Notes under the pieces: model-generated
What the model was told of the DNA's origin: nothing
Databases searched by the model: none
What the model saw: the letters and a program-made list of their open reading frames with translations, nothing else
NCBI GenBank assembly: GCA_965230765.1
Contig: CBDDLR010000002.1
Location: forward strand, 496,001-560,000
Source: Sunxiuqinia sp965230765
GTDB taxonomy: Bacteria > Bacteroidota > Bacteroidia > Bacteroidales > Prolixibacteraceae
Reading direction: 5' to 3'
DNA length: 64,000 bases
In this document: positions 52,144 through 61,645 of the stretch, in pieces
How positions within the stretch are numbered: position 1 is the first letter of the stretch
How the letters are laid out: each line of letters begins with the position of its first letter
Position numbers and translations under genes: made by a program

Positions 52144-53754
52144 ATGATGAAGAAAATAAACAGGACTTACAAAATTGTAGGCTTATTTCTGGCCTCATTT
52201 TTAATTTGTTATACATCGGTAGGGCAAGGGGTTACTTCAAATACTATGAAGTTTGGTCGCTTATTACGATTGATTGACAGCTATTATGTGGATACCACCA
52301 ACGTTGAATCACTCACCGAAAAAGCAATTGTGGAAGTGCTTGGTGAGTTGGATCCTCATTCGGTGTATATTTCAAAAGAAGAAGTTGAAAAAAGCAATGA
52401 GCAGTTGAAAGGAAGTTTTGAAGGGATAGGTATTTCATTCAATATATTTAAAGATACCTTGTTGGTAGTTACTACTATCCCGGGTGGACCTTCTGAAAAA
52501 GTTGGATTACGGGCTGGTGATCGTATTTTGGTAATCGATGAAAAAGATATTGCGGGTGTTGGGTTGAAGAACAGCGATGTTTTCGATATGCTACGCGGAA
52601 AAAAAGGTACGCAGGTTGATTTAAAAGTCAAGCGAAAAAATAACAACGAGCTACTTGATTTTGTCGTCATTCGTGATAAAATTCCAATCAATAGTTTGGA
52701 TGCTTCGTACATGTTGAATGAAGAAACCGGTTACATCAAGCTAAATCGTTTTTCTGCAACCACATCTGATGAATTTGATGAGGCTCTTGCTGAACTAAAA
52801 CAAAACAACCTGAAAAACCTTGTTCTGGATTTGAGAGGTAATGGTGGCGGGTATTTGAAAGAAGCCATTAAATTGGCCGATAATTTTCTGGAAGCCTATA
52901 AAATGATTGTTTATACCGAAGGCGTAAAAAGCAACCGAAAAGAATATAAATCTACTTCATTCGGAGAGTTTGAACAAGGTAAATTAGTCGTTCTAATTGA
53001 TGAAAGTTCAGCTTCTGCAAGTGAAATTGTTTCGGGCGCCGTGCAAGACTGGGATCGTGGAATTGTTATTGGTAGGCGTTCTTTTGGTAAAGGTTTGGTA
53101 CAGCAGCCGTTTATGTTGAGCGATGGTTCGGTGGTTCGCCTGACAACAGCGCATTATTACACACCTAGTGGAAGATGTATTCAAAAGCCTTATGAAAATG
53201 GGGTGGATGAGTACCGAAAAGATTATTTAACCCGATTTGAAACCGGGGAGTTGTTTTCTGAAGACAGTGTGCATCAGGATGAAAGTCAGATTTTTGCAAC
53301 CTTGAACAACGGACGAAAAGTTTTTGGAGGTGGCGGGGTAATGCCTGATATATTTGTGCCAATGGATACTTCAACCTACTACAAGTATTATAATCAGCTT
53401 GTAAGGAAGAATATTGTCTATTCATCGGTCTTGGATTTTCTAGATCAGAAAAGAGATAATTTAACAAGAAAATATTCTGAGTTTGACGATTTTAAAAATC
53501 GTTTTGAAGTGCCAGCTTCGTTAATAAGTAAAATAATTGCTGAAGGGGAGAACGAAAATATTTTGAAAGATAAAGAGAGCATTGAGTTTTCCAAACCCAT
53601 TTTAAATAGGCAAATACGGGCACTTATTGCACGCGATATATTTGGGCAAAACTATTTTTATCAGATAGCAAACGAAGATTCAGATGAGATAAGGGAAGCA
53701 TTGCAAGTGTTAAAAGATCAGCTTGCATACGATAAACTTCTCGTAGAAAAGTAG
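52144..53754 (+). CDS. S41 C-terminal processing peptidase
   Basis: About 536 residues. Signal peptide (after MMKKINRTYK, hydrophobic, ending TSVGQ). PDZ about 70-150, then the S41 catalytic core with VLIDESSASASEIVSG (nucleophile Ser) and GRRSFGKGLVQ (general-base Lys). It processes or degrades envelope proteins. The start among three close ATGs (52138, 52144, 52147) is uncertain; -7-like TATCTTTA at 52118 favours these over 52114. Confidence 0.88.
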   Translation: MMKKINRTYKIVGLFLASFLICYTSVGQGVTSNTMKFGRLLRLIDSYYVDTTNVESLTEKAIVEVLGELDPHSVYISKEEVEKSNEQLKGSFEGIGISFNIFKDTLLVVTTIPGGPSEKVGLRAGDRILVIDEKDIAGVGLKNSDVFDMLRGKKGTQVDLKVKRKNNNELLDFVVIRDKIPINSLDASYMLNEETGYIKLNRFSATTSDEFDEALAELKQNNLKNLVLDLRGNGGGYLKEAIKLADNFLEAYKMIVYTEGVKSNRKEYKSTSFGEFEQGKLVVLIDESSASASEIVSGAVQDWDRGIVIGRRSFGKGLVQQPFMLSDGSVVRLTTAHYYTPSGRCIQKPYENGVDEYRKDYLTRFETGELFSEDSVHQDESQIFATLNNGRKVFGGGGVMPDIFVPMDTSTYYKYYNQLVRKNIVYSSVLDFLDQKRDNLTRKYSEFDDFKNRFEVPASLISKIIAEGENENILKDKESIEFSKPILNRQIRALIARDIFGQNYFYQIANEDSDEIREALQVLKDQLAYDKLLVEK

Positions 53755-53758
53755 ATTT

Positions 53759-54367
53759 ATGCCCGAAGCGTATTTAATTTGGTTGGGCGAACACTATGTT
53801 GAGCTTATTGGCTCCATCTTGGGTTTAGCTTATATTTTTCTTTCCATTCGACAAAGCATTTTTACCTGGCCGGTTGGTTTGGCTACTTCTGCCTTATATG
53901 TCTATGTTTTTTTCTCCGCCAAGTTTTATGCTGATATGTTGCTCCAGGTGTACTATGTTGGGATTAGTATTTATGGCTGGTATCATTGGCTAAAAGGCAA
54001 TCCGGCAAAAAATGCAAATCTGTTTGTGAGCAAAATGCCAAAATCTTATTATTGGCCAGTTATTATCGTCACAGTTTTATTAAGCCTACTGTTTATCTTT
54101 GGGTTGAAAAAATATACAGATTCTCCGGTTCCTGTTGCTGATTCGATTACAACTGCGCTCAGTATCGTGGCTACATGGATGCTAGCCAGGAAGTATCTTG
54201 AGCAATGGCTAATCTGGGTTTTTGTTGATTTTTTCTCCGTAGGACTGTACGTTTGGAAAGGCTTATGGCCAACGGCAATTTTATTTGTTATTTATACTGT
54301 AATGGCGATACTTGGCTATATTAGCTGGAAGAAAGATTTGAACTCTTCTCATGAAAAAGTCTTATAG
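53759..54367 (+). CDS. pnuC: Nicotinamide riboside transporter PnuC
   Basis: 202 residues with seven helices. SIRQSIFTWPVGLATSALYV and VYYVGISIYGWYHWLKGN are PnuC signatures. It imports nicotinamide riboside across the inner membrane and passes it to the kinase encoded next, with which it overlaps by 17 bases. It begins 4 bases after the S41 gene. Confidence 0.9.
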   Translation: MPEAYLIWLGEHYVELIGSILGLAYIFLSIRQSIFTWPVGLATSALYVYVFFSAKFYADMLLQVYYVGISIYGWYHWLKGNPAKNANLFVSKMPKSYYWPVIIVTVLLSLLFIFGLKKYTDSPVPVADSITTALSIVATWMLARKYLEQWLIWVFVDFFSVGLYVWKGLWPTAILFVIYTVMAILGYISWKKDLNSSHEKVL

Positions 54368-54881
54368 GATAGTAATTACCGGACCTGAGTCAACTGCTAA
54401 AAGTACACTGTCTGAGCAGTTGGCAAAATACTTTGATGGGATTTTCTATCCTGAATATGCGCGAAAGTATCTGGAAGAAAAAAGTAGTACTTATTCTTAT
54501 GATGATGTCGTGAACATTGCAAAAGGACAGTTGCAGCAGTACAAATATTCTGAAGTAAATACTTCTGGCTTCTATTTTTTTGATACCTGGTTGATTATTA
54601 CGAAAGTGTGGTTTGAATGGATATACAAAAAGTACCCTGATTGGCTGGAAGCTGAAATTCAAAATTGCTCAATCGATTTGTATTTACTTTGCAAACCAGA
54701 CATTCCCTGGAAACCCGATCCATTGCGTGAAAACGGTGGTGAACAACGGATTCAACTATTTAATACTTATAAAGAAGAACTAATCAAACGAAATGAAAAT
54801 TTCATTGAGATTGGGGGATTGGGCGAAGACCGAATACAAAATGCGGTGAAAGCAGTCAAGGAATATACATTTGGCTACTGA
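54351..54881 (+). CDS. NadR-type ribosylnicotinamide kinase
   Basis: 176 residues: RIVITGPESTAKSTLSEQL P-loop, FDTWLIITKVWFEW, and PWKPDPLRENGGEQRIQL are the NadR kinase domain. The N-terminal adenylyltransferase domain of full NadR is absent. It phosphorylates NR taken up by PnuC to NMN. Overlap with pnuC supports one NAD-salvage operon. Confidence 0.88.
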   Translation: MKKSYRIVITGPESTAKSTLSEQLAKYFDGIFYPEYARKYLEEKSSTYSYDDVVNIAKGQLQQYKYSEVNTSGFYFFDTWLIITKVWFEWIYKKYPDWLEAEIQNCSIDLYLLCKPDIPWKPDPLRENGGEQRIQLFNTYKEELIKRNENFIEIGGLGEDRIQNAVKAVKEYTFGY

Positions 54882-55035
54882 TATTCTATTCAAAAATGAT
54901 TGGAAAAGCAGATCGAATATGAAATTAATAGTTTCATTGGATTCCGCTAGTGTTCTTCTTTTAGACTTCCTGCCTTCTACTCTTTTTTAATTCTTCGTAA
55001 AACAGTATTTTGCATGATCTGAAAAATTACAACGA

Positions 55036-57129
55036 ATGAAAACTATTTTTACTGTGTTTTGCATGGCTATGCTATTTGCTGCCTGCACAAATCAACAATC
55101 AATGACAGAAGAAAAAAAGAATTACGTTCCTAAAACACCTGTTTTAATGTCCGATGTAATGACCCCTGAAGTCCTGTGGTCTTTTGGCCGACTTGGGGGG
55201 GCATCTTTGTCTCCAGATGGCAAGACTGTTTTATATGGAGTTACCTACTACCATATTGAGGAAAATAAATCGTACCGCGATTTGTATACCATTCCTGCAG
55301 AAGGTGGACAAGCTACCAGGATTACAGATACAGCCGTGAAAGAAGGTGGTGCAATGTGGCGTCCGGATGGGAAAAAGATTGGCTTTTTATCTTCAGAATC
55401 CGGCAATACCCAGCTATGGGAAATGAACCCGGATGGAACTGAAATGGCACAAGTATCTAATGTTGAAGGTGGGATTACCGGGTTTAAATACGCTCCTGAC
55501 CAAAAGCACATCTTCTATATCAAAAAGGTGAAAATGGATGATAATGTCCAGGATTTATTCCCAGACCTTCCAAAGGCGAATGCCCGACTGGAAAATGACT
55601 TAATGTACCGTCACTGGGACAGTTGGCATGACTATACCTACAATCACATTTTTATTGCTGAATACGGAGCTGGTGAGATTGCTTCAGGGAAGGATATTTT
55701 GGAAGGGGAGAAGTTCGATAGCCCAGACAAACCTTTTGATGGCTTGGAGCAAATCGTTTGGAGCCCCGATGGGACACAGATTGTTTATTCATGTAGGAAG
55801 CTTTCGGGGAAAGCATATTCAGAATCAACTAATTCTGATTTGTATTTGTACGATTTGAATAGCGGCCAAACTAAAAACCTGACCAAAGGAATGATGGGCT
55901 ACGATAAAGAGCCTGTTTTCTCACCTGACGGAAAAAAGCTGGCATGGACAAGCATGGAACGTGAAGGTTACGAATCGGATCAAACCCGTTTGTTTGTGTT
56001 GGATATGGAGAGTGGTGAAAAGAAAAACTATTCATCAGACTGGGAACAAAATGCCGGACATTTAAGCTGGTCGAAAGATGGAACGGCGATCTACTTCATC
56101 AGTACTATTCATGCGACAGATGAGATATACCGACTTGATTTGGCGGATGGCTCAAAAAGCCGCTTAACAGAAGGCGTTCATAATTACCAGTCAGCAACAG
56201 AACTTGAAGGGGGAAAACTGCTAGCTCAAAAAGTATCGATGTCTCAACCAGCAGAACTTTATTTGGTTGATGCAGGAACTGGTGAAGATGTTGCCCTGAC
56301 AACTGTCAATAAAGGAATTTTAGATCAGATGGAAATGGGAAAAGTAGAAGAACGCTGGGTGAAAACTACTGACAATAAAGACATGCATGTTTGGGTGATT
56401 TATCCACCTCATTTCGATCCGAATAAAAAATATCCTGCTGTGTTGTATTGTCAGGGTGGACCACAGGGAACAGTTAGCCAGTTCTGGTCGTACCGCTGGA
56501 ATTTCCAGATGATGGCTGCAAACGACTACATCATTGTGGCACCTAACCGCCGTGGCTTACCAGGGTTCGGCATGGAATGGCTTGAGCAAATTAGCAAAGA
56601 TTACGGTGGACAAAACATTGAAGACTACCTGAGTGCCATTGACGCTGTTGCCAAAGAACCATTTGTTGATGAAACCAAATTGGGTGCTGTTGGTGCCAGC
56701 TATGGCGGATTTTCGGTGAACTTTTTAGCAGGTCATCACGAAGGGCGTTTCAGTGCATTTATTTCGCACTGTGGAATTTTCAACTTCGAACAAATGTACG
56801 TGACCACCGAGGAGATGTGGTTTGAAAACTGGGACATTGGTGGCCCATATTGGGATAAGAGCAATGCTGCTGCTCAGCGCTCTTACACGTTCTCACCGCA
56901 TCACTTTGTAGAGAAATGGGATACCCCGATTTTGGTAATCCACGGGCAAAATGATTTCCGCATACCTTATACACAAGGGATGGGTGCATTTAATGCAGCA
57001 GTTTTGCAGGATATTCCTGCACAGTTCTTGTTTTTCCCTGAAGAAACACACTTTGTGCTGGGTGCCCAAAACGGAATCTTGTGGCAGCGGGTATTCAAAA
57101 ACTGGTTGGACAAGTGGCTGAAAGAATAG
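55036..57129 (+). CDS. S9 family peptidase (acylaminoacyl/DPP-type)
   Basis: 697 residues. Lipobox in LFAACTNQ. Residues about 35-430 form a propeller (repeats WSPDGTQIVY, FSPDGKKLAW), then the alpha/beta-hydrolase with Ser in GAVGASYGGFS, Asp in GQNDFRIPYTQG and His in EETHFVLG. It cleaves peptides from proteins or oligopeptides in the envelope. Single gene. Confidence 0.93.
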   Translation: MKTIFTVFCMAMLFAACTNQQSMTEEKKNYVPKTPVLMSDVMTPEVLWSFGRLGGASLSPDGKTVLYGVTYYHIEENKSYRDLYTIPAEGGQATRITDTAVKEGGAMWRPDGKKIGFLSSESGNTQLWEMNPDGTEMAQVSNVEGGITGFKYAPDQKHIFYIKKVKMDDNVQDLFPDLPKANARLENDLMYRHWDSWHDYTYNHIFIAEYGAGEIASGKDILEGEKFDSPDKPFDGLEQIVWSPDGTQIVYSCRKLSGKAYSESTNSDLYLYDLNSGQTKNLTKGMMGYDKEPVFSPDGKKLAWTSMEREGYESDQTRLFVLDMESGEKKNYSSDWEQNAGHLSWSKDGTAIYFISTIHATDEIYRLDLADGSKSRLTEGVHNYQSATELEGGKLLAQKVSMSQPAELYLVDAGTGEDVALTTVNKGILDQMEMGKVEERWVKTTDNKDMHVWVIYPPHFDPNKKYPAVLYCQGGPQGTVSQFWSYRWNFQMMAANDYIIVAPNRRGLPGFGMEWLEQISKDYGGQNIEDYLSAIDAVAKEPFVDETKLGAVGASYGGFSVNFLAGHHEGRFSAFISHCGIFNFEQMYVTTEEMWFENWDIGGPYWDKSNAAAQRSYTFSPHHFVEKWDTPILVIHGQNDFRIPYTQGMGAFNAAVLQDIPAQFLFFPEETHFVLGAQNGILWQRVFKNWLDKWLKE

Positions 57130-57164
57130 ATAAAAGTTCGTAAACGATATTGGTTTTTCAAAAT

Positions 57165-57202
57165 AAAAGATGTCAACCGTCAATCGACGGTTGACATCTT
57201 TT
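57165..57202. terminator. 17-bp perfect hairpin, bidirectional terminator-like
   Basis: Arms 57165-57181 and 57186-57202 pair over 17 bp around a 4-base loop; AAAA and TTTT flanks would act on both strands. 36 bases after the S9 stop. Confidence 0.75.
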
Positions 57203-57219
57203 ATAATTGTACCAGGGTA

Positions 57220-57361
57220 TGTCCAAAAAGTAAGCATAATTGTGTATTTCATGAAATTCAGTTTTACCCTAACCCTAAAGGGAACCTGAATTTCAACGAC
57301 TTCCCTTTAGGGAATGTAGGGTAAAAGTCGTTGAAGGTGCAGATAAGGTACTTTTTGGACA
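57220..57361. mobile_element. MITE-like element with 13-bp terminal inverted repeats
   Basis: A 142-bp element with perfect 13-base inverted ends (TGTCCAAAAAGTA). Inside are two hairpins, 57253-57294 (GAAATTCAG/CTGAATTTC) and 57294-57333 (CAACGACTT/AAGTCGTTG); their loops are also complementary to each other (TTTACCCTA, GGGTAAA). No coding capacity. No clear target duplication was found. Confidence 0.7.
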
Positions 57362-57419
57362 GCCTATTATTTTTATTTCATGTTTCTTTGAATCTTAATT
57401 GTCGAAACTACTAAATGCT

Positions 57420-58391
57420 ATGAAAAAGATTTGGGTGTTTATAACATTGGCCGTATTCATATCGTTGATTTTTATTCTTCGAACTATAACCCCCAAACCG
57501 TTAAAAGACGCAGATTTGTATATTGTGGAAGCGTGGATATCTTCGCCTACAATCGAGTTAATGGCAGATTACATCAAAGACAATACTATTGACTCTGTTT
57601 ATATCGTTGGTGTTGGAAATGGATCAGCATCCAAAACGTTTTCAAAACCAAAAAATATAAAATTCCCATTAAACCTTATTGCCAATGGTTATGTAAGCTT
57701 GCATTTTGAGAAAGATTCCCCCGGAGATAGTATCTTAATTGATCTTGAAGCAAGTGCGGTAAACCATACAGGTGCATTTGTTTTGTTTTTCGCCAATAAC
57801 CAATTGCTTGAGCAAAGAATAGTTAACGGGAGGGAAGAAATTTTCATCAAAACCGAGAATGATATTGAAAATCTGTACATCTACTTCGCCAACGACACAT
57901 ATTGCAAAAAAGGTGAAGATAGAAACCTGAGGCTACATTCTGTTAAATGTGGCAGTCGTCCTTTTCGAATTGAAAAACAGTATGGTGGTGTTCAGGTGTT
58001 ACCGAACGAACTGGGGATAACGCCAGCAATAAAAACTCAATTATATTTTGAACAGTTGGGGTGTAATAACACCTGTTTTGTGGCTGTTGAGCGAAATTCT
58101 TCTAAAAGAAACAAAACATTGCAGGCTTCCTTGTTATTTAAAGAATGGTTTTCATTGCGCCCGTACCCAAAAAAGAAGTTAAGGGTAAACATTATTACCA
58201 CAAAAAATCATGCTAAAAGAACTTATCTAAATTATAAGAATGCCTTAAAACAATTTGCTGAAGTTGGCATAATTACCCTTGACGACAAGCAGCTTGATTG
58301 TGACTATCCTGATGCATTTCGACGAGTAATTGGCTGGTTTGAAGAAACAGCAAGTATTATTTATACTTCCTTTTATTGGCTTTATAGATAA
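57420..58391 (+). CDS. YdcF-like (DUF218) membrane-anchored protein with possible inserted carbohydrate-binding module
   Basis: 323 residues from ATG 57420. One N-terminal membrane helix (IWVFITLAVFISLIFILRTI). LYIVEAWISSPTIELMADYI resembles the DUF218 (ElyC/SanA/YdcF) opening VVEGWL. Residues about 90-165, with LYIYFANDTYCKKGEDRNLR, resemble the FxND...DRNLYV pattern of calcium-dependent xylan-binding modules (CBM36/60). The DUF218 remainder follows (NHAKRTYLNYKNALK, EVGIITLDDKQLDCDYPD). It looks like a DUF218 domain interrupted by the module. Function inferred to lie in the envelope. Confidence 0.6.
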   Translation: MKKIWVFITLAVFISLIFILRTITPKPLKDADLYIVEAWISSPTIELMADYIKDNTIDSVYIVGVGNGSASKTFSKPKNIKFPLNLIANGYVSLHFEKDSPGDSILIDLEASAVNHTGAFVLFFANNQLLEQRIVNGREEIFIKTENDIENLYIYFANDTYCKKGEDRNLRLHSVKCGSRPFRIEKQYGGVQVLPNELGITPAIKTQLYFEQLGCNNTCFVAVERNSSKRNKTLQASLLFKEWFSLRPYPKKKLRVNIITTKNHAKRTYLNYKNALKQFAEVGIITLDDKQLDCDYPDAFRRVIGWFEETASIIYTSFYWLYR

Positions 58392-58851
58392 CTGTTGGGC
58401 AATTCTCCATTATTACATTGGCTTGCATACTTAAATCTTTGAATATGTTTTCTATTCTGGCTTCATGGTTATTAACTTGGCCAAGCCAGCATAAGGCTGC
58501 ACTTAAAGTGGTGAAAACTTTACTTTCCATTGGAAAAAAATGTAACATTTTTGAAAATAAGGTTGTAAAAACGACCTGGTTTGGTTCACTGGTTATATTT
58601 GCACCTCTTCTTCTTGCAATTGTTTCCGGGCGGGATTCAAGGTGTGATTTTATATGCTTTATATCATCCAGGTCTACAATAATATCTGCATTGCGAAGAT
58701 CGTGGATAATGTCAAATGTTTTATCATATTTTACATCCTGTGAGATAATATCCTTTAAATGAAACATATCCCATAATAAAATATCACCAGAATAATACTC
58801 GAGAATTAATTTTTCTTCTTCCTCAATGCGATAAGCCGCCCTCTTTCCCAT
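58357..58851 (-). CDS. Protein of unknown function (STAS-like?)
   Basis: 164 residues. Alternating strand-helix pattern (LILEYYSGDILLWDMFHLKD, IIHDLRNADIIVDLDDIK) could be a STAS/SpoIIAA-like fold, but no family is recognised. It is convergent with and overlaps the YdcF-like gene by 35 bases. Confidence 0.6.
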   Translation of the reverse strand: MGKRAAYRIEEEEKLILEYYSGDILLWDMFHLKDIISQDVKYDKTFDIIHDLRNADIIVDLDDIKHIKSHLESRPETIARRRGANITSEPNQVVFTTLFSKMLHFFPMESKVFTTLSAALCWLGQVNNHEARIENIFKDLSMQANVIMENCPTVIYKANKRKYK

Positions 58852-59034
58852 AAATTAATTCAATTATAAATTGAAAACGAAAAATATAAAACTTTGAGGA
58901 TATTCCAAATGTTTTTTAAATTTATTTATGGTAATTATAAAATTTTAACAAAATAACATATAAAACAATATGATTATATATGTGGGTGTCGATTCCAAAA
59001 ATATATAACTGGCACAGATTTTATTACCCGTTAA

Positions 59035-59865
59035 TCATTTCATTCGAATACCGTCTTCTTCAATAGAAATTACACGTTGCCTATACAAAGCACCGATTGC
59101 TTTTTTGAAGTTCTTTTTGCTGATTTGAAATGCTTCTTTAATACGCTCAGGAGAGGATTTATCGTTAAGGGGAAGAAAGCCGTTATTTGCTGCCAACTTG
59201 TTTAAGATACTTTCAGTAATCGGATCAATTTTTTGATAACCAGTTGCCTCCAGGGATAAATCTATTTTATCATCTTCACGAATGTGCTTAATATAACCTT
59301 TAACCTTAAGCCCAGGTTTGAGTGTTTGGAATACTTCATTTTTATAAAGCATTCCCCAGTGACTGTTGTCAATAATGGCTTTGTAGCCCAGTTCGGTTTG
59401 TCCGGCAATAATGAGGTCAACCTCTTCACCAACTTCATAATCAACAGGTAGGTTGTCAACGCACTTGTCTAATTTAGAAGTTGCTACTATGCGTTGGCTT
59501 TCATCATCCAGGTAAATGTATACCAGGTACGATCTTCCTTCTTCCATTTTTTGCTGTTGCTCACGAAAAGGTACCAGCAGGTCTTTGGGCAATCCCCAAT
59601 CCAGGAAAGCACCAACCCCGGTAACCGAAACTACTTTTAAGCTGGCAAATTCACCAACCATGGCAATGGGACGTTCATCGGTAGCAACTAATCGGTCTTC
59701 CGAATCGAGGTAAATAAATGCCTCAATACAATCGCCTACCTGACAGTTTTCAGGAACATACCGTTTGGGCATAAGTATTTCCCCATGCTCAGCACCATCC
59801 AGGTAAATTCCAAAATCTACTTCTTTAACTACTTCCAATTCATTGATTGCACCAATTGTTGCCAT
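59035..59865 (-). CDS. cvfB: S1 RNA-binding protein CvfB-like
   Basis: 276 residues from ATG 59865. MATIGAINELEVVKEVDFGI, HGEILMPKRYVPENCQVGD, GAFLDWGLPKDLLVPFREQQ and the later S1 domain (GLKVKGYIKHIREDDKIDLS) plus a C-terminal winged helix follow the CvfB layout. RNA-binding; targets unknown. Divergent from malQ. Confidence 0.85.
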   Translation of the reverse strand: MATIGAINELEVVKEVDFGIYLDGAEHGEILMPKRYVPENCQVGDCIEAFIYLDSEDRLVATDERPIAMVGEFASLKVVSVTGVGAFLDWGLPKDLLVPFREQQQKMEEGRSYLVYIYLDDESQRIVATSKLDKCVDNLPVDYEVGEEVDLIIAGQTELGYKAIIDNSHWGMLYKNEVFQTLKPGLKVKGYIKHIREDDKIDLSLEATGYQKIDPITESILNKLAANNGFLPLNDKSSPERIKEAFQISKKNFKKAIGALYRQRVISIEEDGIRMK

Positions 59866-59886
59866 TTTTTTTGTTTTAATTGCCTG

Positions 59887-59939
59887 CAAAGGTAATACTT
59901 ATTTATTGAGAGTTTTACTTCAAATGAAACTCTCAATAA
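59887..59939. promoter_or_regulatory. cvfB promoter with 13-bp inverted repeat
   Basis: TACCTTTG on the minus strand (59887-59894) fits TAnnTTTG. Just upstream (59903-59939) is a perfect 13-bp inverted repeat (TTATTGAGAGTTT and its inverse) with an 11-base gap, covering the -33 region of cvfB. It could be an operator or a structured leader. Confidence 0.55.
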
Positions 59940-60004
59940 GGGCAGATCGAAAAATTATCTGACTGATTTAATATTGAATCTTCTTCTTGTAAAAAGAAAA
60001 AATT

Positions 60005-60012
60005 TATTTTTG
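60005..60012 (+). promoter_or_regulatory. -7 box of malQ
   Basis: TATTTTTG fits TAnnTTTG, 23 bases before ATG 60036; the TTG at 59987-59989 is only 15 bases upstream, so the match is partial. Confidence 0.45.
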
Positions 60013-60035
60013 AATTTGATTTAAGCTCTGAACAA

Positions 60036-61526
60036 ATGACAAGAAGCAGTGGAATATTGCTGCATATTAGCTCGCTACCTAACAAACATGGTATTGGTAC
60101 CATGGGGAAGGAAGCCTATAAATTTGTTGATTTTCTGAAGAATAGCGGTCAGAAACATTGGCAAATACTTCCCATCGGGCCTACCGGATATGGCAACTCA
60201 CCCTATCAGGCTTATTCTGCTTTTGCCGGAAGTACCATGCTAATCAGTCTTGATAAACTGGTGGTAGATGGATTATTATCGGGTAAAGAGTTGGGCGGTT
60301 TAACGGCTTTGTCGATCGATAAAGTGGAATATGACCTGGTAAGTCAAACCAAAGATAGTTTGCTCCGAAAGGCATTTCTTGTTTTCAAAGAACGTTTCAA
60401 CGATTTTAAAGAAGATTACTATACCTTCCTTGGTGAACATTCCTGGTGGCTGAATGATTACGCCCTTTTTATGGCATTGAAGAAACGGGAAGAAGAAACG
60501 GTATGGAATGAATGGGAGGATCAATACAAAAAACGCAATGTGCATGAGTTGGATTTTGCCCATCATGAACACGCTGAGGAGATTTATTTTCAGCGTTTTG
60601 CTCAGTTTGTATTTTTTAAGCAGTGGTTTGACTTAAAGAAATATGCCAACAAACAAGGGGTTTCATTTATCGGGGATTTACCACTTTATATTTCGCTGGA
60701 TAGTTCAGATGTTTGGGCAAACCAGGATATTTTTGTGTTGGATGAAGAATGCGTTCCTACGAAGGTTGGGGGGGTGCCACCCGATTATTTCAGTGAAACA
60801 GGTCAATTATGGGGCTGCCCGGTGTTTGACTGGAACAAATTGAAAGAAAGAAAATATGACTGGTGGATGGCCCGGATGCACTTCAACCTAAATATGTTTG
60901 ATGTGATTAGGATTGACCACTTCCGGGGACTGGAATCGTTTTGGTCGGTTCCTGCTGAAGAAGAAACTGCCATAAAGGGGGAATGGATTCCGGCTAATGG
61001 ATTTGAAATGCTATCATTGCTGAAATCACAGATTGGGAACTTGCCAATTATTGCTGAAGATTTGGGAATGATAACACCGGAAGTGCATCGGTTGCGTAAT
61101 CATTTTGGGCTTCCTGGAATGAAAGTTCTTCAGTTTGCTTTTTCTACAGATGCAACCAATGAGCACCTTCCGCACAATTACGAAAAAAATTACGTGGTTT
61201 ACACCGGAACACACGATAACGACACTACCTTGGGCTGGGCAAAATCATGCACCAAAAAAGAACGTAAAAACCTGAAAAAATACTATAACCTAAATGCCAA
61301 ACGAATTACAAAAAGGCTAATTGAAGAGGCTTGGGCATCGGTTGCCGACACTGCAATTATTCCGCTCCAGGATTTGTTAGGTTTGGATTCAACAGCTCGC
61401 ATGAACATTCCAGGAACACCTACCGACAATTGGGAATGGCGCTTCAAATGGAGTGAATTAAAAAATGGCCATGCCAAGTACCTGAGAGAGATCACAAAAT
61501 TGTATGGAAGGTTTCAGGATTCCTAA
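60036..61526 (+). CDS. malQ: 4-alpha-glucanotransferase
   Basis: 496 residues, GH77. PIGPTGYGNSPYQAYSAFAG, FIGDLPLYISLDSSDVW, VIRIDHFRG (nucleophile Asp), PIIAEDLG (acid/base Glu) and YTGTHDNDTT (third carboxylate) are all present. It disproportionates maltodextrins. No other maltose genes adjoin. Confidence 0.94.
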   Translation: MTRSSGILLHISSLPNKHGIGTMGKEAYKFVDFLKNSGQKHWQILPIGPTGYGNSPYQAYSAFAGSTMLISLDKLVVDGLLSGKELGGLTALSIDKVEYDLVSQTKDSLLRKAFLVFKERFNDFKEDYYTFLGEHSWWLNDYALFMALKKREEETVWNEWEDQYKKRNVHELDFAHHEHAEEIYFQRFAQFVFFKQWFDLKKYANKQGVSFIGDLPLYISLDSSDVWANQDIFVLDEECVPTKVGGVPPDYFSETGQLWGCPVFDWNKLKERKYDWWMARMHFNLNMFDVIRIDHFRGLESFWSVPAEEETAIKGEWIPANGFEMLSLLKSQIGNLPIIAEDLGMITPEVHRLRNHFGLPGMKVLQFAFSTDATNEHLPHNYEKNYVVYTGTHDNDTTLGWAKSCTKKERKNLKKYYNLNAKRITKRLIEEAWASVADTAIIPLQDLLGLDSTARMNIPGTPTDNWEWRFKWSELKNGHAKYLREITKLYGRFQDS

Positions 61527-61645
61527 ATATTGTTTCGATTTATAGGTTTGTAATCTTTAATTTTTTCCTATTTCATTTATGTTACTCGGTAAAATTTCGC
61601 TGAAAATCACTATTTTCGTGGGCTGAAAAATTAATATAGATAATT

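Noticed and set aside
53759..54881. Riboswitch before pnuC
   Set aside because: pnuC begins 4 bases after the S41 peptidase stop, leaving no leader that could fold as one.
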